The notes under the pieces are model-generated. The model ran no database searches. It had not been told where the DNA came from and saw only the letters and a program-made list of their open reading frames with translations. This document shows positions 17,141 through 26,992 of a DNA stretch of 64,000 bases, piece after piece. A program made the position numbers and the translations under genes. The DNA comes from Vibrio sp. STUT-A11 (lineage in GTDB: Bacteria > Pseudomonadota > Gammaproteobacteria > Enterobacterales > Vibrionaceae): contig NZ_AP026763.1 in the NCBI RefSeq assembly GCF_026000435.1, forward strand, positions 1,612,001-1,676,000, given 5' to 3'. Position 1 is the first letter of the stretch; each line of letters opens with the position of its first letter.

Positions 17141-18037
17141 ATGAATTTTGAAGGAATATATACGCCGGTTATTACACCTTTTAATGCGGATAATACAATT
17201 AATTACGATGCTTATGTTGCTCAGGTAAAATATCTATCTGACTCAGGCGTGCAGGGTGTTGTCGTTGGTGGTACGACAGGCGAGTATTATGTGGAGTCTC
17301 TAGAAGAGCGCATCAAATTACTCCAGTTGGCAAAAGAAACCGTTGCAGAAAACGTACATGTTGTATTTGGCACTGGCTCGATTGATCCGGAAGATTCTAT
17401 CGTTTTGGCAAAAGCCGCTGCAGAAAACAAAGCGGATGCAATTCTCGTTGCAACACCGCCATATTCGTTACCAACGCAACAAGAATTGGCAGAACACGCG
17501 CTGAACGTTGACCAAGCTGCAGGTCTGCCAATCATGCTGTATAACTACCCAGATCGCATGGGCGTTAATATGGAAAAAGAGTTTTTCGACATCGTATTTG
17601 CTAAGTCGTCTAACTTTATTTCAATCAAAGAAAGCTCGGGTGATATCAACCGCCTACATATGTTGGTTAACGATTACCCTGAATTACAAGTATCTTGCGG
17701 TATGGACGACCAAGCACTTGAGTTCTTCGCATGGGGTTGCAAAAGCTGGGTATGTGCAGGGTCAAACTTCCTGCCAACTGAACACTTAGCACTGTACCAA
17801 TCTTGTGTCGTTGAAAACGACTTCGTTAAAGGACGCAAAGTAATGGCTTCAATGATGCCATTGATGAGTGTTCTAGAGCAGGGCGGTAAATTCATTCAGT
17901 GTGTTAAACAAGGTGTTGAAATTGATGGTCGCTTTGCTGGTGAAGTTCGAAAACCACTTAAAGGTTTAAGTGAAGAAGAAAAAGGTCAAATGGCTGACGT
18001 AGTAGGGACGCTAAAAGGTGCAATAGCAGCACTTTAA
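17141..18037 (+). CDS. DapA-family lyase/deaminase
   Basis: 298 residues, a TIM barrel of the dihydrodipicolinate synthase / N-acetylneuraminate lyase family. The Schiff-base Lys163 lies in FISIKESSGD, the catalytic Tyr134 in LYNYPDRMG, and the GGTTGE loop near residues 43-48. The family includes true DapA, aldolases and 1-pyrroline-4-hydroxy-2-carboxylate deaminase. Housekeeping DapA is unlikely in this operon-like setting. The aldehyde dehydrogenase gene 30 bp downstream suggests that the product is an aldehyde such as 2-oxoglutarate semialdehyde, which would fit degradation of hydroxyproline or of a pyridinium betaine. The exact reaction is not determined. Confidence 0.8.
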   Translation: MNFEGIYTPVITPFNADNTINYDAYVAQVKYLSDSGVQGVVVGGTTGEYYVESLEERIKLLQLAKETVAENVHVVFGTGSIDPEDSIVLAKAAAENKADAILVATPPYSLPTQQELAEHALNVDQAAGLPIMLYNYPDRMGVNMEKEFFDIVFAKSSNFISIKESSGDINRLHMLVNDYPELQVSCGMDDQALEFFAWGCKSWVCAGSNFLPTEHLALYQSCVVENDFVKGRKVMASMMPLMSVLEQGGKFIQCVKQGVEIDGRFAGEVRKPLKGLSEEEKGQMADVVGTLKGAIAAL

Positions 18038-18067
18038 TCGATAGGTTTAGAGCAAAGGAGACTGATT

Positions 18068-19567
18068 ATGTCAGAATTATTGAGCCATTTAGAGTATCAA
18101 GCGATTGCAAAGCAGTTGCAGGTACCGACACAAAGCTTCATCGATGGTCGTTTCTGTGATTCATCCACTGGCAAGACTTACGCAACCGTAAACCCAGCAA
18201 CGGGCGAAGAAATTGCTCAGGTAGCGGCTTGTGAAGCGGAAGACGTAGATAAGGCCGTTGCCGCCGCACGCCGTGCTTTTGATAGTGGTGAGTGGAGCCA
18301 GCGTCACCCTGCAGAGCGCAAAGAGGTGTTGAAAGCATTCGGTGAGTTGGTGCTCCAGCATGCTGATGAGCTTGCTGTGATGGAATGCATTGATTCAGGT
18401 AAACCAATCCAGGACTGCGTGACTATTGATGTTCCTGAGTTTGTAAACACGGTGAACTGGCATGCAGAATCAATTGATAAGATCTATGATCAAACTGCAC
18501 CAGTAGGTAGCGAGGCGATGGCCATGATCGTTCGTGAACCAATCGGTGTTGTAGGCGCTGTGCTTCCTTGGAACTTCCCAATGTTGATGCTGTCTTGGAA
18601 AATTGCTCCTGCGCTAGCCGCCGGTTGTTCAGTTATCGTAAAACCTGCAGAACAGACTTCACTAACATCACTGCGTATTGCCGAGCTAGCGTCACAAGCT
18701 GGTATTCCTGATGGTGTATTCAGCGTCGTCACAGGTGGCGGTGCGGAAGTAGGTGAACCATTGGGCCGTCATGCAGACGTTGACATGGTGACCTTCACAG
18801 GATCTACTGTTACAGGACGCCGCTTCCTGAATTACTCTTCTGAGTCTAACCTCAAGAAAGTGGTACTAGAGCTTGGTGGTAAGAACCCTTGCGTTGTACT
18901 AAATGATGCAACTAACCTCGATAAAGTAGCAGAACATGTATTGTCTGCGGCATTCTGGAATATGGGAGAGAACTGTTCAGCAGCTTCACGTCTCATTGTT
19001 CAATCAGAAGTGAAGCCAGCTCTGATGGAAGAAATCTTGGCACAACTAAAATCTTGGAAGATGGGTGATCCGCTCAACCCTGAGAACCAGTTAGGTGCGA
19101 TGATTGACAAGCGTCAGTTCGATAAAGTTTGCAGCTACTTAGAGCAAGGCAAACAGAAAGGCTATGAAGTATTGGCTGGTGGCAACAGCCAAGATGGTGC
19201 TTATATTGAACCAACGATTTTTGAAGGTGTCGACAACCAAGACGCAATTGCTCAAGAAGAAATCTTCGGCCCTGTTTTAGCTGTTATCACCGTTGATAGC
19301 GTTGAAGAAGCACTTCGTATTGCGAATGAAACCAGCTACGGACTCGCCGCATCGGTGTTTACTTCTAACAACGGTCAGGCGCTACGCGCAGCAAGAGCAA
19401 TCAAAGCGGGTACCGTGACAGTGAATTGCTTCGGTGAAGGTGACCTCACCACGCCATTTGGCGGCTACAAGCAATCTGGTTTTGGCGGACGCGATAATTC
19501 AGTTCACGCTCATGATCAATACACAGAGCTTAAAACTATTTGGGTTGACCTTACACACGATCTGTAA
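18068..19567 (+). CDS. NAD(P)+ aldehyde dehydrogenase (PuuC-like)
   Basis: 499 residues. Catalytic Glu268 sits in VVLELGGKNP and the nucleophile Cys303 in MGENCSAASR; the substrate anchor block PWNFPMLMLSWKIAPALAAG is intact. The C-terminus (YKQSGFGGRDNSVHAH...YTELKTIW) is the ending typical of PuuC, which oxidises 4-(gamma-glutamylamino)butanal. It is co-directional with the DapA-family gene (30 bp gap, AAAGGAG site), and an FAD oxidoreductase of the PuuB/OrdL family follows. It probably oxidises the semialdehyde formed in the local pathway. A genuine putrescine pathway is unlikely because no gamma-glutamylputrescine synthetase is nearby. Confidence 0.85.
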   Translation: MSELLSHLEYQAIAKQLQVPTQSFIDGRFCDSSTGKTYATVNPATGEEIAQVAACEAEDVDKAVAAARRAFDSGEWSQRHPAERKEVLKAFGELVLQHADELAVMECIDSGKPIQDCVTIDVPEFVNTVNWHAESIDKIYDQTAPVGSEAMAMIVREPIGVVGAVLPWNFPMLMLSWKIAPALAAGCSVIVKPAEQTSLTSLRIAELASQAGIPDGVFSVVTGGGAEVGEPLGRHADVDMVTFTGSTVTGRRFLNYSSESNLKKVVLELGGKNPCVVLNDATNLDKVAEHVLSAAFWNMGENCSAASRLIVQSEVKPALMEEILAQLKSWKMGDPLNPENQLGAMIDKRQFDKVCSYLEQGKQKGYEVLAGGNSQDGAYIEPTIFEGVDNQDAIAQEEIFGPVLAVITVDSVEEALRIANETSYGLAASVFTSNNGQALRAARAIKAGTVTVNCFGEGDLTTPFGGYKQSGFGGRDNSVHAHDQYTELKTIWVDLTHDL

Positions 19568-19606
19568 TGATTCTAACTAGGATTATATAGGTTATTAAAA
19601 TGAAGA

Positions 19607-19630
19607 CTCAGTGGCCAGAAGGCCACTGAG
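19607..19630. other. Intercistronic hairpin
   Basis: A perfect 10-bp stem (CTCAGTGGCC / GGCCACTGAG) with an AGAA loop, without a T tract. It lies between the aldehyde dehydrogenase and FAD oxidoreductase genes and may be an mRNA stability or processing element. Confidence 0.6.
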
Positions 19631-19671
19631 CACAATGCTTGATCAGCAGGCATGCGAGCAGGGAATAACGT

Positions 19672-21024
19672 ATGCAAAAAAACATTAATGTGAAAAAGCT
19701 GCCTAAGGACACAGGGTTGGCAGCCTGGAACTCTATTCTTGGTGACCAAACGGTTTATCCGACTGTAGATAAAGATCTTACATATGATTGGGTTATCGTA
19801 GGCGCTGGGTTCGCTGGTATGGCGGCTGCACGGAGACTGACACAGTTAGTCGGACGCAACGAGACCATCGCAGTATTAGAAGCAAGTAAATTAGCTCATG
19901 GGCCAGCAGGTCGTAACAGCGGTTTTATGATTGATCTACCACATGAACTTAATTCTGAAACTTACTCAGGCGGTATGGAAGCAGACCAGCGTCAGATTAA
20001 ACTGAATCGATTAGCCATTACGTTTGCCAAACAACTAGCTAACGAAGAGGGGTTTGATAAACAGGTTTTTGATCCATGTGGAAAAGTGACGGCGGCATGT
20101 ACCAAAAAAGGCATTAATCACCTGAACTCTTATCGTAAGCATTTAGAAGCACTAAATGAATCTTATGAACTACTGAATGCATCACAATTACACGACTTAA
20201 CTGGCTCCGAGTTTTATCAGCAGGGGTTATATACTCCAGGCGCGGTGATGATTCAGCCTGCTGCATTTATCCGTAATAGTGCCAGGGTTCTGACTAATAG
20301 TAGGGTCGATATTTTTGAGAATAGCCCTGTGACATCAATGTCTTTAGGCGACTTGCATACACTGACCACTCCTGGTGGTAAAGTTAAAGCGAAAAGAGTG
20401 ATTTTGTCTGTGAATGGACATATTCAATCTTTTGGTTTTTTCCCTCGCCAGCTACTACACGTTTTTACCTATGCTTCAATGACCCGTAAGCTTACGCGTG
20501 ATGAACTAAGCCGTCTCGGAGGCGCAGATGATTGGGGGATCTTGCCTGCGGATCCACTTGGTACGACAGTACGTAAAATTTCTGACTATAAAGGTTCAGG
20601 TGATCGTATCATTATTCGCAATCAAGCCACTCTCAATCAGTCTATAGTTACCAGTCAAAGTGACATGAAACGAGCCCAGGAGTTGCAAGATAAAGCATTT
20701 AATAATCGTTTCCCAACACTGGATAACGTAGATATGGAATATCGTTGGGGAGGACGACTATGCCTAACTTGGAACTCGGTGCCTGCATTTGGCGAAGTAG
20801 AAGATAGAGTGTACTCAGCAGCGTGTCAAAATGGTTTAGGAACCGTAAAAGGAACCTTATCAGGTATGATGGCAGCAGAGCTTGCTGTTTTGGGACACTC
20901 ACATACACTGAATGACTTTTTAGAATATGACAAACCAAAGAAATTACCGCCAGAGCCTTTTCTAACCTTAGGTGCAAATGCGACTATGCGATGGAAAGAG
21001 TGGCAAGCTGGGTTGGAACTTTAA
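19672..21024 (+). CDS. FAD-dependent amine oxidoreductase (OrdL/PuuB family)
   Basis: 450 residues of the DAO superfamily. The FAD-binding Rossmann motif is VIVGAGFAGMAAARRL (from about residue 41), followed by AGRNSGFMIDLP and a C-terminal FAD contact region around NGLGTVKGTLSG. Members oxidise C-N bonds of secondary amines: gamma-glutamylputrescine, N-methyl amino acids or sarcosine-like compounds. After Rieske demethylation of a betaine the remaining N-methylamine would suit this enzyme, giving formaldehyde and the free amine, or opening the route to an aldehyde. The gene is followed by a terminator, so it probably ends the Rieske-to-oxidase transcription unit. Confidence 0.82.
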   Translation: MQKNINVKKLPKDTGLAAWNSILGDQTVYPTVDKDLTYDWVIVGAGFAGMAAARRLTQLVGRNETIAVLEASKLAHGPAGRNSGFMIDLPHELNSETYSGGMEADQRQIKLNRLAITFAKQLANEEGFDKQVFDPCGKVTAACTKKGINHLNSYRKHLEALNESYELLNASQLHDLTGSEFYQQGLYTPGAVMIQPAAFIRNSARVLTNSRVDIFENSPVTSMSLGDLHTLTTPGGKVKAKRVILSVNGHIQSFGFFPRQLLHVFTYASMTRKLTRDELSRLGGADDWGILPADPLGTTVRKISDYKGSGDRIIIRNQATLNQSIVTSQSDMKRAQELQDKAFNNRFPTLDNVDMEYRWGGRLCLTWNSVPAFGEVEDRVYSAACQNGLGTVKGTLSGMMAAELAVLGHSHTLNDFLEYDKPKKLPPEPFLTLGANATMRWKEWQAGLEL

Positions 21025-21072
21025 TCTTTTGAGTATTTCTGTCTGCTTGTGTCTTCTTTAAGGGTAAATTTA

Positions 21073-21098
21073 GCAGAGCGAAAGCTCTGCATTTTTTT
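21073..21098 (+). terminator. Rho-independent terminator after FAD oxidoreductase
   Basis: GCAGAGC-GAAA-GCTCTGC followed by ATTTTTTT: a 7-bp stem with a GNRA-type tetraloop. Confidence 0.9.
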
Positions 21099-21284
21099 AT
21101 GTGACGATCTGTTTATCAACCGTTTTTGTATATTTCTGAGTCATAAACATCGCTTTTTCTATAATTAAGTTGAAAAGTAAAAACAAAAAGGAGTTTTGAG
21201 TTTATAAATTTATCTAATTTGATAAATAGTGATTGATATCCAAATTTTTATTATTTGTCTTTATATCAAAGAAGTGAGAAATAA

Positions 21285-22310
21285 ATGCAGTCTACGTCCC
21301 CGCGTCTTATTCAGCCAAAAACAGGCTCCTTACCTATCAGGATTGGTTTTATTCTCCAACCTCATTTTTCCTTAATGGCATTTACGGCAGCAATGGATGC
21401 TCTTATTACTGCGAATCTTGTGCATGAAACTGAACTATTTCAAATCCAAACATTTGGCATAGATTCGCGTAAGGTACTGAGTGATATAGGCATTGATATA
21501 GCGACCGATGCGACCGTACCATCATTAAACCTACATAATAGAGGCACATTAGACTGGGTCTTTGTTTGTGGAGGCTATAGATGTACTACTGAAGCCTCTT
21601 CAGCGCTTAGCGACTGTTTAATTTCGCTTAAAAAGCAGAATATAAAACTTGGTAGTTTGTGGAATGGGACGATTGCTTTAGCACATGCTGGTGTCGTTGA
21701 AGATAATACGATTTCTGCTGTCCACCCTAACAACCATCCTTACATCAATGATCATTTTCCAGAGATAAAATTATCTACGCATACTTATGAGGTTGATGAA
21801 GAGAGCGCTAGTTGTGCTGGGCCAAATAGTGCTATGGAAATGATGCTTGCGATGATAGATTCGCTGTTTAATAAGGAGTTAGTTCGAGCGATTCGAGAGA
21901 TCTTAAGCTGCGATCAGGCTTCGGAAGGTCGACAGGCTATCTTACGTAGCACAGCAGATAAAGAGCAACCAGACGAAAAAGCGTATCCAGCACCGTTACA
22001 GGAAGCAATATCATTAATGGAATCCAATATTGAAGAGCCATTGACGCCAGATGAAATTGCAAGGTTTTCGTCTATGTCGCGAAGACAGTTAGAGAGGCTT
22101 TTTCAAACCCATTTGGATATTTCGCCATCACGCTACTACTTAAAATTGCGTCTAGTATTCGCCCATAAAGAGCTAGAAAATAGCAGCCAGTCTATCATCC
22201 AAATAGGGCTAAGCTGCGGATTTGTAAGTAGTAGCCACTTTAGCAATTGTTTTAAAGATTACTTTGGATACACTCCAACGAAACTTAGACAACGCTCAAG
22301 GCATTGTTGA
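21285..22310 (+). CDS. GATase1-like AraC-family regulator
   Basis: 341 residues, the second regulator of this type in the window. A GATase1-like domain fills residues about 15-200 (FILQPHFSLMAFTAAMDAL, LGSLWNGTIALAHAGVV, CAGPNSAMEMMLAMI). Two AraC HTH motifs follow (EIARFSSMSRRQLERLFQ and IIQIGLSCGFVSSSHFSNCF). It lies directly behind the catabolic genes and 76 bp from a convergent LysR gene. A likely role is substrate-dependent activation of the betaine-type transport or catabolic genes. The ribosome site is weak (AAGTGAGAAA). Confidence 0.83.
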   Translation: MQSTSPRLIQPKTGSLPIRIGFILQPHFSLMAFTAAMDALITANLVHETELFQIQTFGIDSRKVLSDIGIDIATDATVPSLNLHNRGTLDWVFVCGGYRCTTEASSALSDCLISLKKQNIKLGSLWNGTIALAHAGVVEDNTISAVHPNNHPYINDHFPEIKLSTHTYEVDEESASCAGPNSAMEMMLAMIDSLFNKELVRAIREILSCDQASEGRQAILRSTADKEQPDEKAYPAPLQEAISLMESNIEEPLTPDEIARFSSMSRRQLERLFQTHLDISPSRYYLKLRLVFAHKELENSSQSIIQIGLSCGFVSSSHFSNCFKDYFGYTPTKLRQRSRHC

Positions 22311-22386
22311 CCGAGTTCGTTGTCGCATAACGTGGCTTTTACCCTAATATCTTCAAGGAAGTCATCGAGATAATGCTAGTGCTGTA

Positions 22387-23397
22387 CTACTGACTGTACT
22401 TGCTATAGGTGCTACTTTGTAGAACTCTGTCCTCAACAATCGAGGTAGGTAATTGGCTCACGGAATAGAGCAACCAGTCTCTAAAAGCGGCAAATGCTGC
22501 GTTTTGAGTTTTGGTTTCATCGTATACTAAGTAATGACACTTCTCGCGATAGATCAGCTCTTGTTTACCTACCTTTACTAACTTACCCTGCTTGATTAGA
22601 TCGTCTACCAAGTGGTGCCAACCTAGGCAAATACCCTGATGGTTAAGCGTACTTTGTATCAGTAAGTTGTAGTCATTTGAGGTAAAACTATAGCTTCCTT
22701 GCAGTGGTGGCTCATTACCGGATTCTGTCAGCCAAACATCCCAATCAACATGTTCTGCAAGCTGGGCTCGACCATATGGGCTTAGGTTAAGTAGCTTTGA
22801 ATTAGCCAAATTATTGGTATTCTCACAATCCGCGTGTTGCTTCAAATATTCAGGGCTACATACTGGATAAATGACGTCGTAAAACAGTGGGATGGAGGCA
22901 TAGCCTTCACGTGGTGTGACTGTCTTGCTAATAAACAGATCGGGATGTGCACCAGGCTCTAAATTTAAAAAGTTGTTTGTGCTGATGACATTTACCTTAA
23001 CTTCGGGGTGTTGAGCGCAAAATTGAGGTAGGTTTGATGTTAACCAAAGTGCTGAAAAAGCCGGTGAGCAGCAAATAGTCACTTCCTGATGCTGATCGTT
23101 GTGCTGATCGATACGTTGTGCTGCCTGGGCAATATTTACAAAAGACAAGTACGCAGCATCATAGAAAATACTGCCTTCTTCAGTTAGCTCTACAGTTCGA
23201 CCAACTCTATTAAATAATTTAATGCCAAGCGTTGCTTCCAGTTCTCTAATTTGACGACTGATAGCCGCTTGTGTGACGCAAAGTGATTCTGCTGCACTAG
23301 TGAAGCTTTGATATTTAGCTGCCGCTACAAACGATCTAATCGCTCTTAGTGACGGCATCTTCATAAGTATTCTGTCAGGTTCTGTATGTTTCGCCAT
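22387..23397 (-). CDS. LysR-family regulator, GcvA-like
   Basis: 336 residues as given; internal Met codons at 23364 and 23358 would give a start closer to the family norm (MPSLRAIRSFVAAAKY). The HTH (FTSAAESLCVTQAAISRQIRELE) is clear and is followed by the GcvA-type effector domain. The gene is divergent from the ProV-like ATPase gene, with a 386-bp spacer, so it is a reasonable candidate for control of the transporter operon. The effector is unknown. Confidence 0.82.
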   Translation of the reverse strand: MAKHTEPDRILMKMPSLRAIRSFVAAAKYQSFTSAAESLCVTQAAISRQIRELEATLGIKLFNRVGRTVELTEEGSIFYDAAYLSFVNIAQAAQRIDQHNDQHQEVTICCSPAFSALWLTSNLPQFCAQHPEVKVNVISTNNFLNLEPGAHPDLFISKTVTPREGYASIPLFYDVIYPVCSPEYLKQHADCENTNNLANSKLLNLSPYGRAQLAEHVDWDVWLTESGNEPPLQGSYSFTSNDYNLLIQSTLNHQGICLGWHHLVDDLIKQGKLVKVGKQELIYREKCHYLVYDETKTQNAAFAAFRDWLLYSVSQLPTSIVEDRVLQSSTYSKYSQ

Positions 23398-23783
23398 ATG
23401 CTACTAATTCCAATCCTTGGCTAGTGTTTCGCCATCAACTCCTGAGGCCACCTTTCACGTTTAAAACGTACTAGAAATAGGTGGTCTCGGCGAAACTATA
23501 TCTACGAACATATAATGCTTTTGTTTCTAGCGCAACAGGACTACCGCTCATTAAGAGAAAATAAAACAATGGGTTGAATGCGTTAATATTTGTGAGAATT
23601 CAAAGAACTATTAAGTAAATGATTACTTGCAGTTATGTTTTGCCTCTACGAAAAGTAGTTCGTCCTCAAATAAACATTTATGTAACATCAGTAACGGGTT
23701 TGACACATTGGATGTGTTTTAGCATGGGTTCGTAAAAACCATGGGCTAAAAAATCGATTGAAATAATTGAAGAGGGAACGGAG
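23398..23783. promoter_or_regulatory. Spacer between LysR and ProV-like genes
   Basis: About 390 bp without a gene, AT-rich. A GGGAACGGAG stretch before 23784 provides the ribosome site. It presumably holds the divergent promoters; I could not fix a single operator. Confidence 0.4.
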
Positions 23784-24962
23784 ATGAATGATGAACAAGA
23801 AATTCTCGCTATAAAAGATGTTTTTAAGATATTTGGCGACAAGCCGGATATCGCGAAACAGATGTTAGATAGTGGGATGGGAAAAGACGAAATCTTTGAG
23901 AAAACTGGGCAAACCATCGGCGTTCTGAATGCCAACTTTTCTGTTAAGCGTGGGGAGATCTTCGTCATAATGGGGCTCTCCGGGTCCGGAAAGTCTACCA
24001 TGGTGCGGCTGCTCAACCGTCTGATCGAACCAACTTCAGGAACCATAACGCTCAACGGTAAAGAAATAACTTGCTTAGGTGACCATGAATTGCTTGATGT
24101 GAGACGCAAAGAAATGAGCATGGTATTCCAATCATTCGCACTAATGCCTCATATGACCGTTTTGGAAAATGCGGCGTTTGGTTTAGAAGTCTCTGGAGTT
24201 GGAATCAAAGAACGTACAGACCGAGCAATAGAAGCTCTTGCTCAAGTAGGCTTAGCCGGACATGAGAAAAGCTATCCTCATCAACTATCTGGTGGTATGC
24301 AACAACGTGTGGGATTAGCCAGAGCCCTAACCAATGACCCAACTATCCTCCTCATGGATGAAGCTTTCTCAGCCCTCGATCCACTTATCCGCTACGAAAT
24401 GCAAGGCGAACTCATTCGCTTACAGAAAGAGCAGCAACGCACCATTATTTTTATCTCTCACGATTTAGACGAAGCCATTCGCATTGGGGATCGGATCGCC
24501 ATTATGGAAGGTGGTCGTGTAGTCCAGGTAGGTACGCCAAAAGAATTGATGATGAATCCTGCCGATGACTACGTAGCAACCTTCTTTAAAGGCGTTTCAA
24601 ACACGAAATTACTCAAGGCAGGCGATATTGCAGACCAACAAAACAGCTGTACGATCAAAGTTAACGGCAAGGTTCATCCATTTGAAAATCTCGGTCAGGA
24701 ATTTGGCTATTTAGTTGACGATGAGAACAAATTGAAAGGGGTGATATCGCTGGCAAAGGTTAAATCTTCGCCCGCTGAGGATACTAATCAATTACTCAAG
24801 TTAGCTGAAAAAGACTACCTATCGGTTCATACAGATACATCATTAGAAGATGTTATGAAACTGGCGACAAGCACATCATATTCACTGCCTGTTATCGCCG
24901 AAAACGGTGAGTTCCGTGGGTCTATATCGAAAGACCAATTGCTGAATTCATTAAGCCATTAA
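23784..24962 (+). CDS. ProV-like ABC transporter ATPase for quaternary amines
   Basis: 392 residues. The nucleotide-binding domain has Walker A in [18 protein letters not shown], the ABC signature [15 protein letters not shown], Walker [17 protein letters not shown] and the switch His in FISHDLDEA. The N-terminal extension and the C-terminal pair of CBS-like repeats (residues about 280-390) are those of the ProV/OpuAA group, where the CBS part senses ionic strength. With the permease 16 bp downstream and the separate ProX-like protein at 15970 it forms a complete importer. Its setting next to demethylation genes suggests a nutritional as well as an osmotic role. Confidence 0.9.
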   Translation: MNDEQEILAIKDVFKIFGDKPDIAKQMLDSGMGKDEIFEKTGQTIGVLNANFSVKRGEIFVIMGLSGSGKSTMVRLLNRLIEPTSGTITLNGKEITCLGDHELLDVRRKEMSMVFQSFALMPHMTVLENAAFGLEVSGVGIKERTDRAIEALAQVGLAGHEKSYPHQLSGGMQQRVGLARALTNDPTILLMDEAFSALDPLIRYEMQGELIRLQKEQQRTIIFISHDLDEAIRIGDRIAIMEGGRVVQVGTPKELMMNPADDYVATFFKGVSNTKLLKAGDIADQQNSCTIKVNGKVHPFENLGQEFGYLVDDENKLKGVISLAKVKSSPAEDTNQLLKLAEKDYLSVHTDTSLEDVMKLATSTSYSLPVIAENGEFRGSISKDQLLNSLSH

Positions 24963-24977
24963 CAGGGAGAATCTATT

Positions 24978-25934
24978 ATGTTTGATATCAGTATACTTGA
25001 CCCGTTCCAAGATCTTTCCTTACCCGTTGGCCAGTGGGCAGAAAGCATCCTTCAATATTTCGTACAAAACTTTCGTCCAGTGTTTCAGGCTATTCGATGG
25101 CCAATTGACATGGTCCTAGATTTTTCAGAAGACTTTCTTCAGGCGATACCACCTCTTATTGGTATTATTCTATCGTCTTTGCTTGGCTGGCAAATCGCGG
25201 GCAAGCGAATGGGGGCATTTTGCTTTGTAACGTTATTTTTCCTTGGCTTAATAGGCGTTTGGTCTGAAGCCATGACGACGTTGTCCTTGGTGCTAACTGC
25301 ATTATTCTTCTGCGCTATCACTGGCATTCCAATTGGCATTTTGTGTGCACGCAGTGATCGTTTAGAAAAGGTCGTGCGGCCCGTTCTTGATGCGATGCAA
25401 ACATTACCCGCTTTTGTTTACTTGGTTCCTGTTGTTATGTTGTTTGGGATCGGTAACGTACCTGGAGTATTAGTCACGATTGTTTTTGCATTGCCGCCTC
25501 TTGTACGCCTGACTAACCTTGGCATTCGTCAGGTTCCAGAAGATAAAATTGAAGCTGCACGTGCCTTTGGTTGTACGCCGCGTCAGATGCTGTTTAAGGT
25601 ACAGTTACCGTTATCAACACCAACCATCATGGCCGGTGTGAACCAAACATTAATGTTGTCACTCTCTATGGTGGTGATTGCTTCGATGATTTCGGTTGGT
25701 GGTTTAGGGCAAATGGTTTTACGTGGAATCGGACGTCTTGATATGGCGCTTGCAACCACTGGTGGTTTAGGGCTTGTATTACTTGCGATTTATCTTGACC
25801 GTCTAACACAAGCCATGGGCGAGCGCTCAAACATTACAAATACGGGTCATTGGTATGAAACAGGGCCGGTGGGTTTATTGGTTCGTGCTTACCGCTCTGT
25901 ATTTTCAAATCAGCCGGTTAAGTCTGTGCAATAA
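24978..25934 (+). CDS. ProW-like ABC transporter permease
   Basis: 318 residues. A hydrophilic N-terminal tail is followed by about six or seven membrane spans and the permease-ATPase contact loop [20 protein letters not shown] (EAA motif) near residues 190-212. Residues [22 protein letters not shown] match ProW/OpuAB. The gene follows the ATPase gene with a 15-bp gap and a GGGAG site. A terminator lies 30 bp after the stop codon, ending the two-gene unit. Confidence 0.9.
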   Translation: MFDISILDPFQDLSLPVGQWAESILQYFVQNFRPVFQAIRWPIDMVLDFSEDFLQAIPPLIGIILSSLLGWQIAGKRMGAFCFVTLFFLGLIGVWSEAMTTLSLVLTALFFCAITGIPIGILCARSDRLEKVVRPVLDAMQTLPAFVYLVPVVMLFGIGNVPGVLVTIVFALPPLVRLTNLGIRQVPEDKIEAARAFGCTPRQMLFKVQLPLSTPTIMAGVNQTLMLSLSMVVIASMISVGGLGQMVLRGIGRLDMALATTGGLGLVLLAIYLDRLTQAMGERSNITNTGHWYETGPVGLLVRAYRSVFSNQPVKSVQ

Positions 25935-25963
25935 ACATTTTCTAATCAGATGAATACATGCAG

Positions 25964-25991
25964 AAGCAGGGCCAAACGGTTCTGCTTTTTT
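25964..25991 (+). terminator. Rho-independent terminator after the ABC genes
   Basis: A 10-bp stem with two G-T pairs (AAGCAGGGCC / GGTTCTGCTT) with an AAAC loop, continuing into a T run. Confidence 0.85.
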
Positions 25992-26251
25992 CTGTCATTA
26001 GCTTGGGTAGATTGGTTGGAATACACTCAAAATTGTCAGTTTAACGCAACCTTAATCATTCCGTTGTTGTTCAGTCACTCAAGTGATCCAAACAGCACTA
26101 AATCGTACCTCCTTCAAAATTGGTTTCTTAACCTTGGTGATTCTATCTTGATGTAAAGACGAGTGAATTGTTAGTGTTTTTAACACTCAAACATCAAAAG
26201 CAAAACTTTAAAAACCTGGCTTGATGTATAAACGGTTCGAAAAGGAGAGAA
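25992..26251. other. Spacer before the SDR gene
   Basis: About 260 bp (317 bp with the terminator) without a gene; AAAAGGAGAGAA directly precedes the SDR start. Confidence 0.4.
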
Positions 26252-26992
26252 ATGAACATGAAACGCTTCGAAGGAAAAGTCGTATTGGTCACCGGTGGCC
26301 GGACAGGTATTGGCCGCGCGATTGCGATGAGGTTGTCTGACGAAGGCGCCATTGTAATCACGGCTCAAAGACGTAAAGATGAAGGCTTTGAAAGTATCGC
26401 TGCAGATTTCTCCGATCCTAACTGCCCGCAAAAGCTTGTTGAGGAAGTGGTGAGCCGCCATGGAAAATTAGACGTGTTGATCAATAATGCAGGCATGATG
26501 CAAGAAGCTAGCATCGAAGAGACGACGCTAGAAGACTGGCAGCGCAATATTACTGTTAATTTGACTGCGCCGTTTCTATTAATCCAGGCGGCGTTGCCGT
26601 ATTTAAGACAAACAAAAGGCAATATTGTTAACACCGGCTCGATAGAAGGTTTAGCCGCGAATCCAAATCATACTGCGTATTGTACAACGAAAGCGGGGAT
26701 TCACGGATTGACACGAGCAGTCGCTGTAGACGCCGGTAGTGATGGTGTTCGCTGCAATGCAATCGCGCCAGGGTGGATTAATACTGAACTAAACCAAGAC
26801 ATGATTAATAACTCCGCTGATGCCGAGTTATTTGCAGAAACGATCGGTCGCATTCATCCGCTTGGTCGCGCGGGAGAGACCGAAGAAGTCGCATCAATGG
26901 TCGCAATGCTCGCCTCTTCCGACGCTAGCTTTATCACAGGACAAATCTTCACCGTTGATGGTGGTCGGATGGCAAAGCTCAGCCTTCCATAA
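26252..26992 (+). CDS. Short-chain dehydrogenase/reductase (SDR)
   Basis: 246 residues, a classical SDR. The cofactor motif is TGGRTGIGRAIA, NNAG (LINNAGMM) is present, and the catalytic Ser-Tyr-Lys is seen as NTGSIEG followed by YCTTK. The sequence ends with the usual GQIFTVDGG. It would oxidise an alcohol or reduce a ketone with NAD(P)(H). ATG 26252 has an ideal AGGAG six bases upstream. It heads a group with a metallo-beta-lactamase-fold hydrolase and an NTF2-like protein, then a GATase1-AraC regulator. The substrate is unknown; a hydroxylated betaine intermediate is one idea. Confidence 0.85.
   Translation: MNMKRFEGKVVLVTGGRTGIGRAIAMRLSDEGAIVITAQRRKDEGFESIAADFSDPNCPQKLVEEVVSRHGKLDVLINNAGMMQEASIEETTLEDWQRNITVNLTAPFLLIQAALPYLRQTKGNIVNTGSIEGLAANPNHTAYCTTKAGIHGLTRAVAVDAGSDGVRCNAIAPGWINTELNQDMINNSADAELFAETIGRIHPLGRAGETEEVASMVAMLASSDASFITGQIFTVDGGRMAKLSLP

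Noticed and set aside
17141..18037. Housekeeping dihydrodipicolinate synthase (dapA)
   Set aside because: The gene is embedded between a betaine-binding protein and an aldehyde dehydrogenase in a catabolic unit, so a catabolic family member is more likely.
18068..21024. Putrescine (Puu) pathway
   Set aside because: PuuC- and PuuB-like enzymes are present but no gamma-glutamylputrescine synthetase, PuuD, PuuE aminotransferase or PuuP is nearby (the puuE at 38640 is an allantoinase).
23678..24121. 147-codon minus-strand frame over the ProV-like gene start
   Set aside because: Antisense to the Walker A region of a certain ABC ATPase gene; low-complexity Ser/Ile-rich product.
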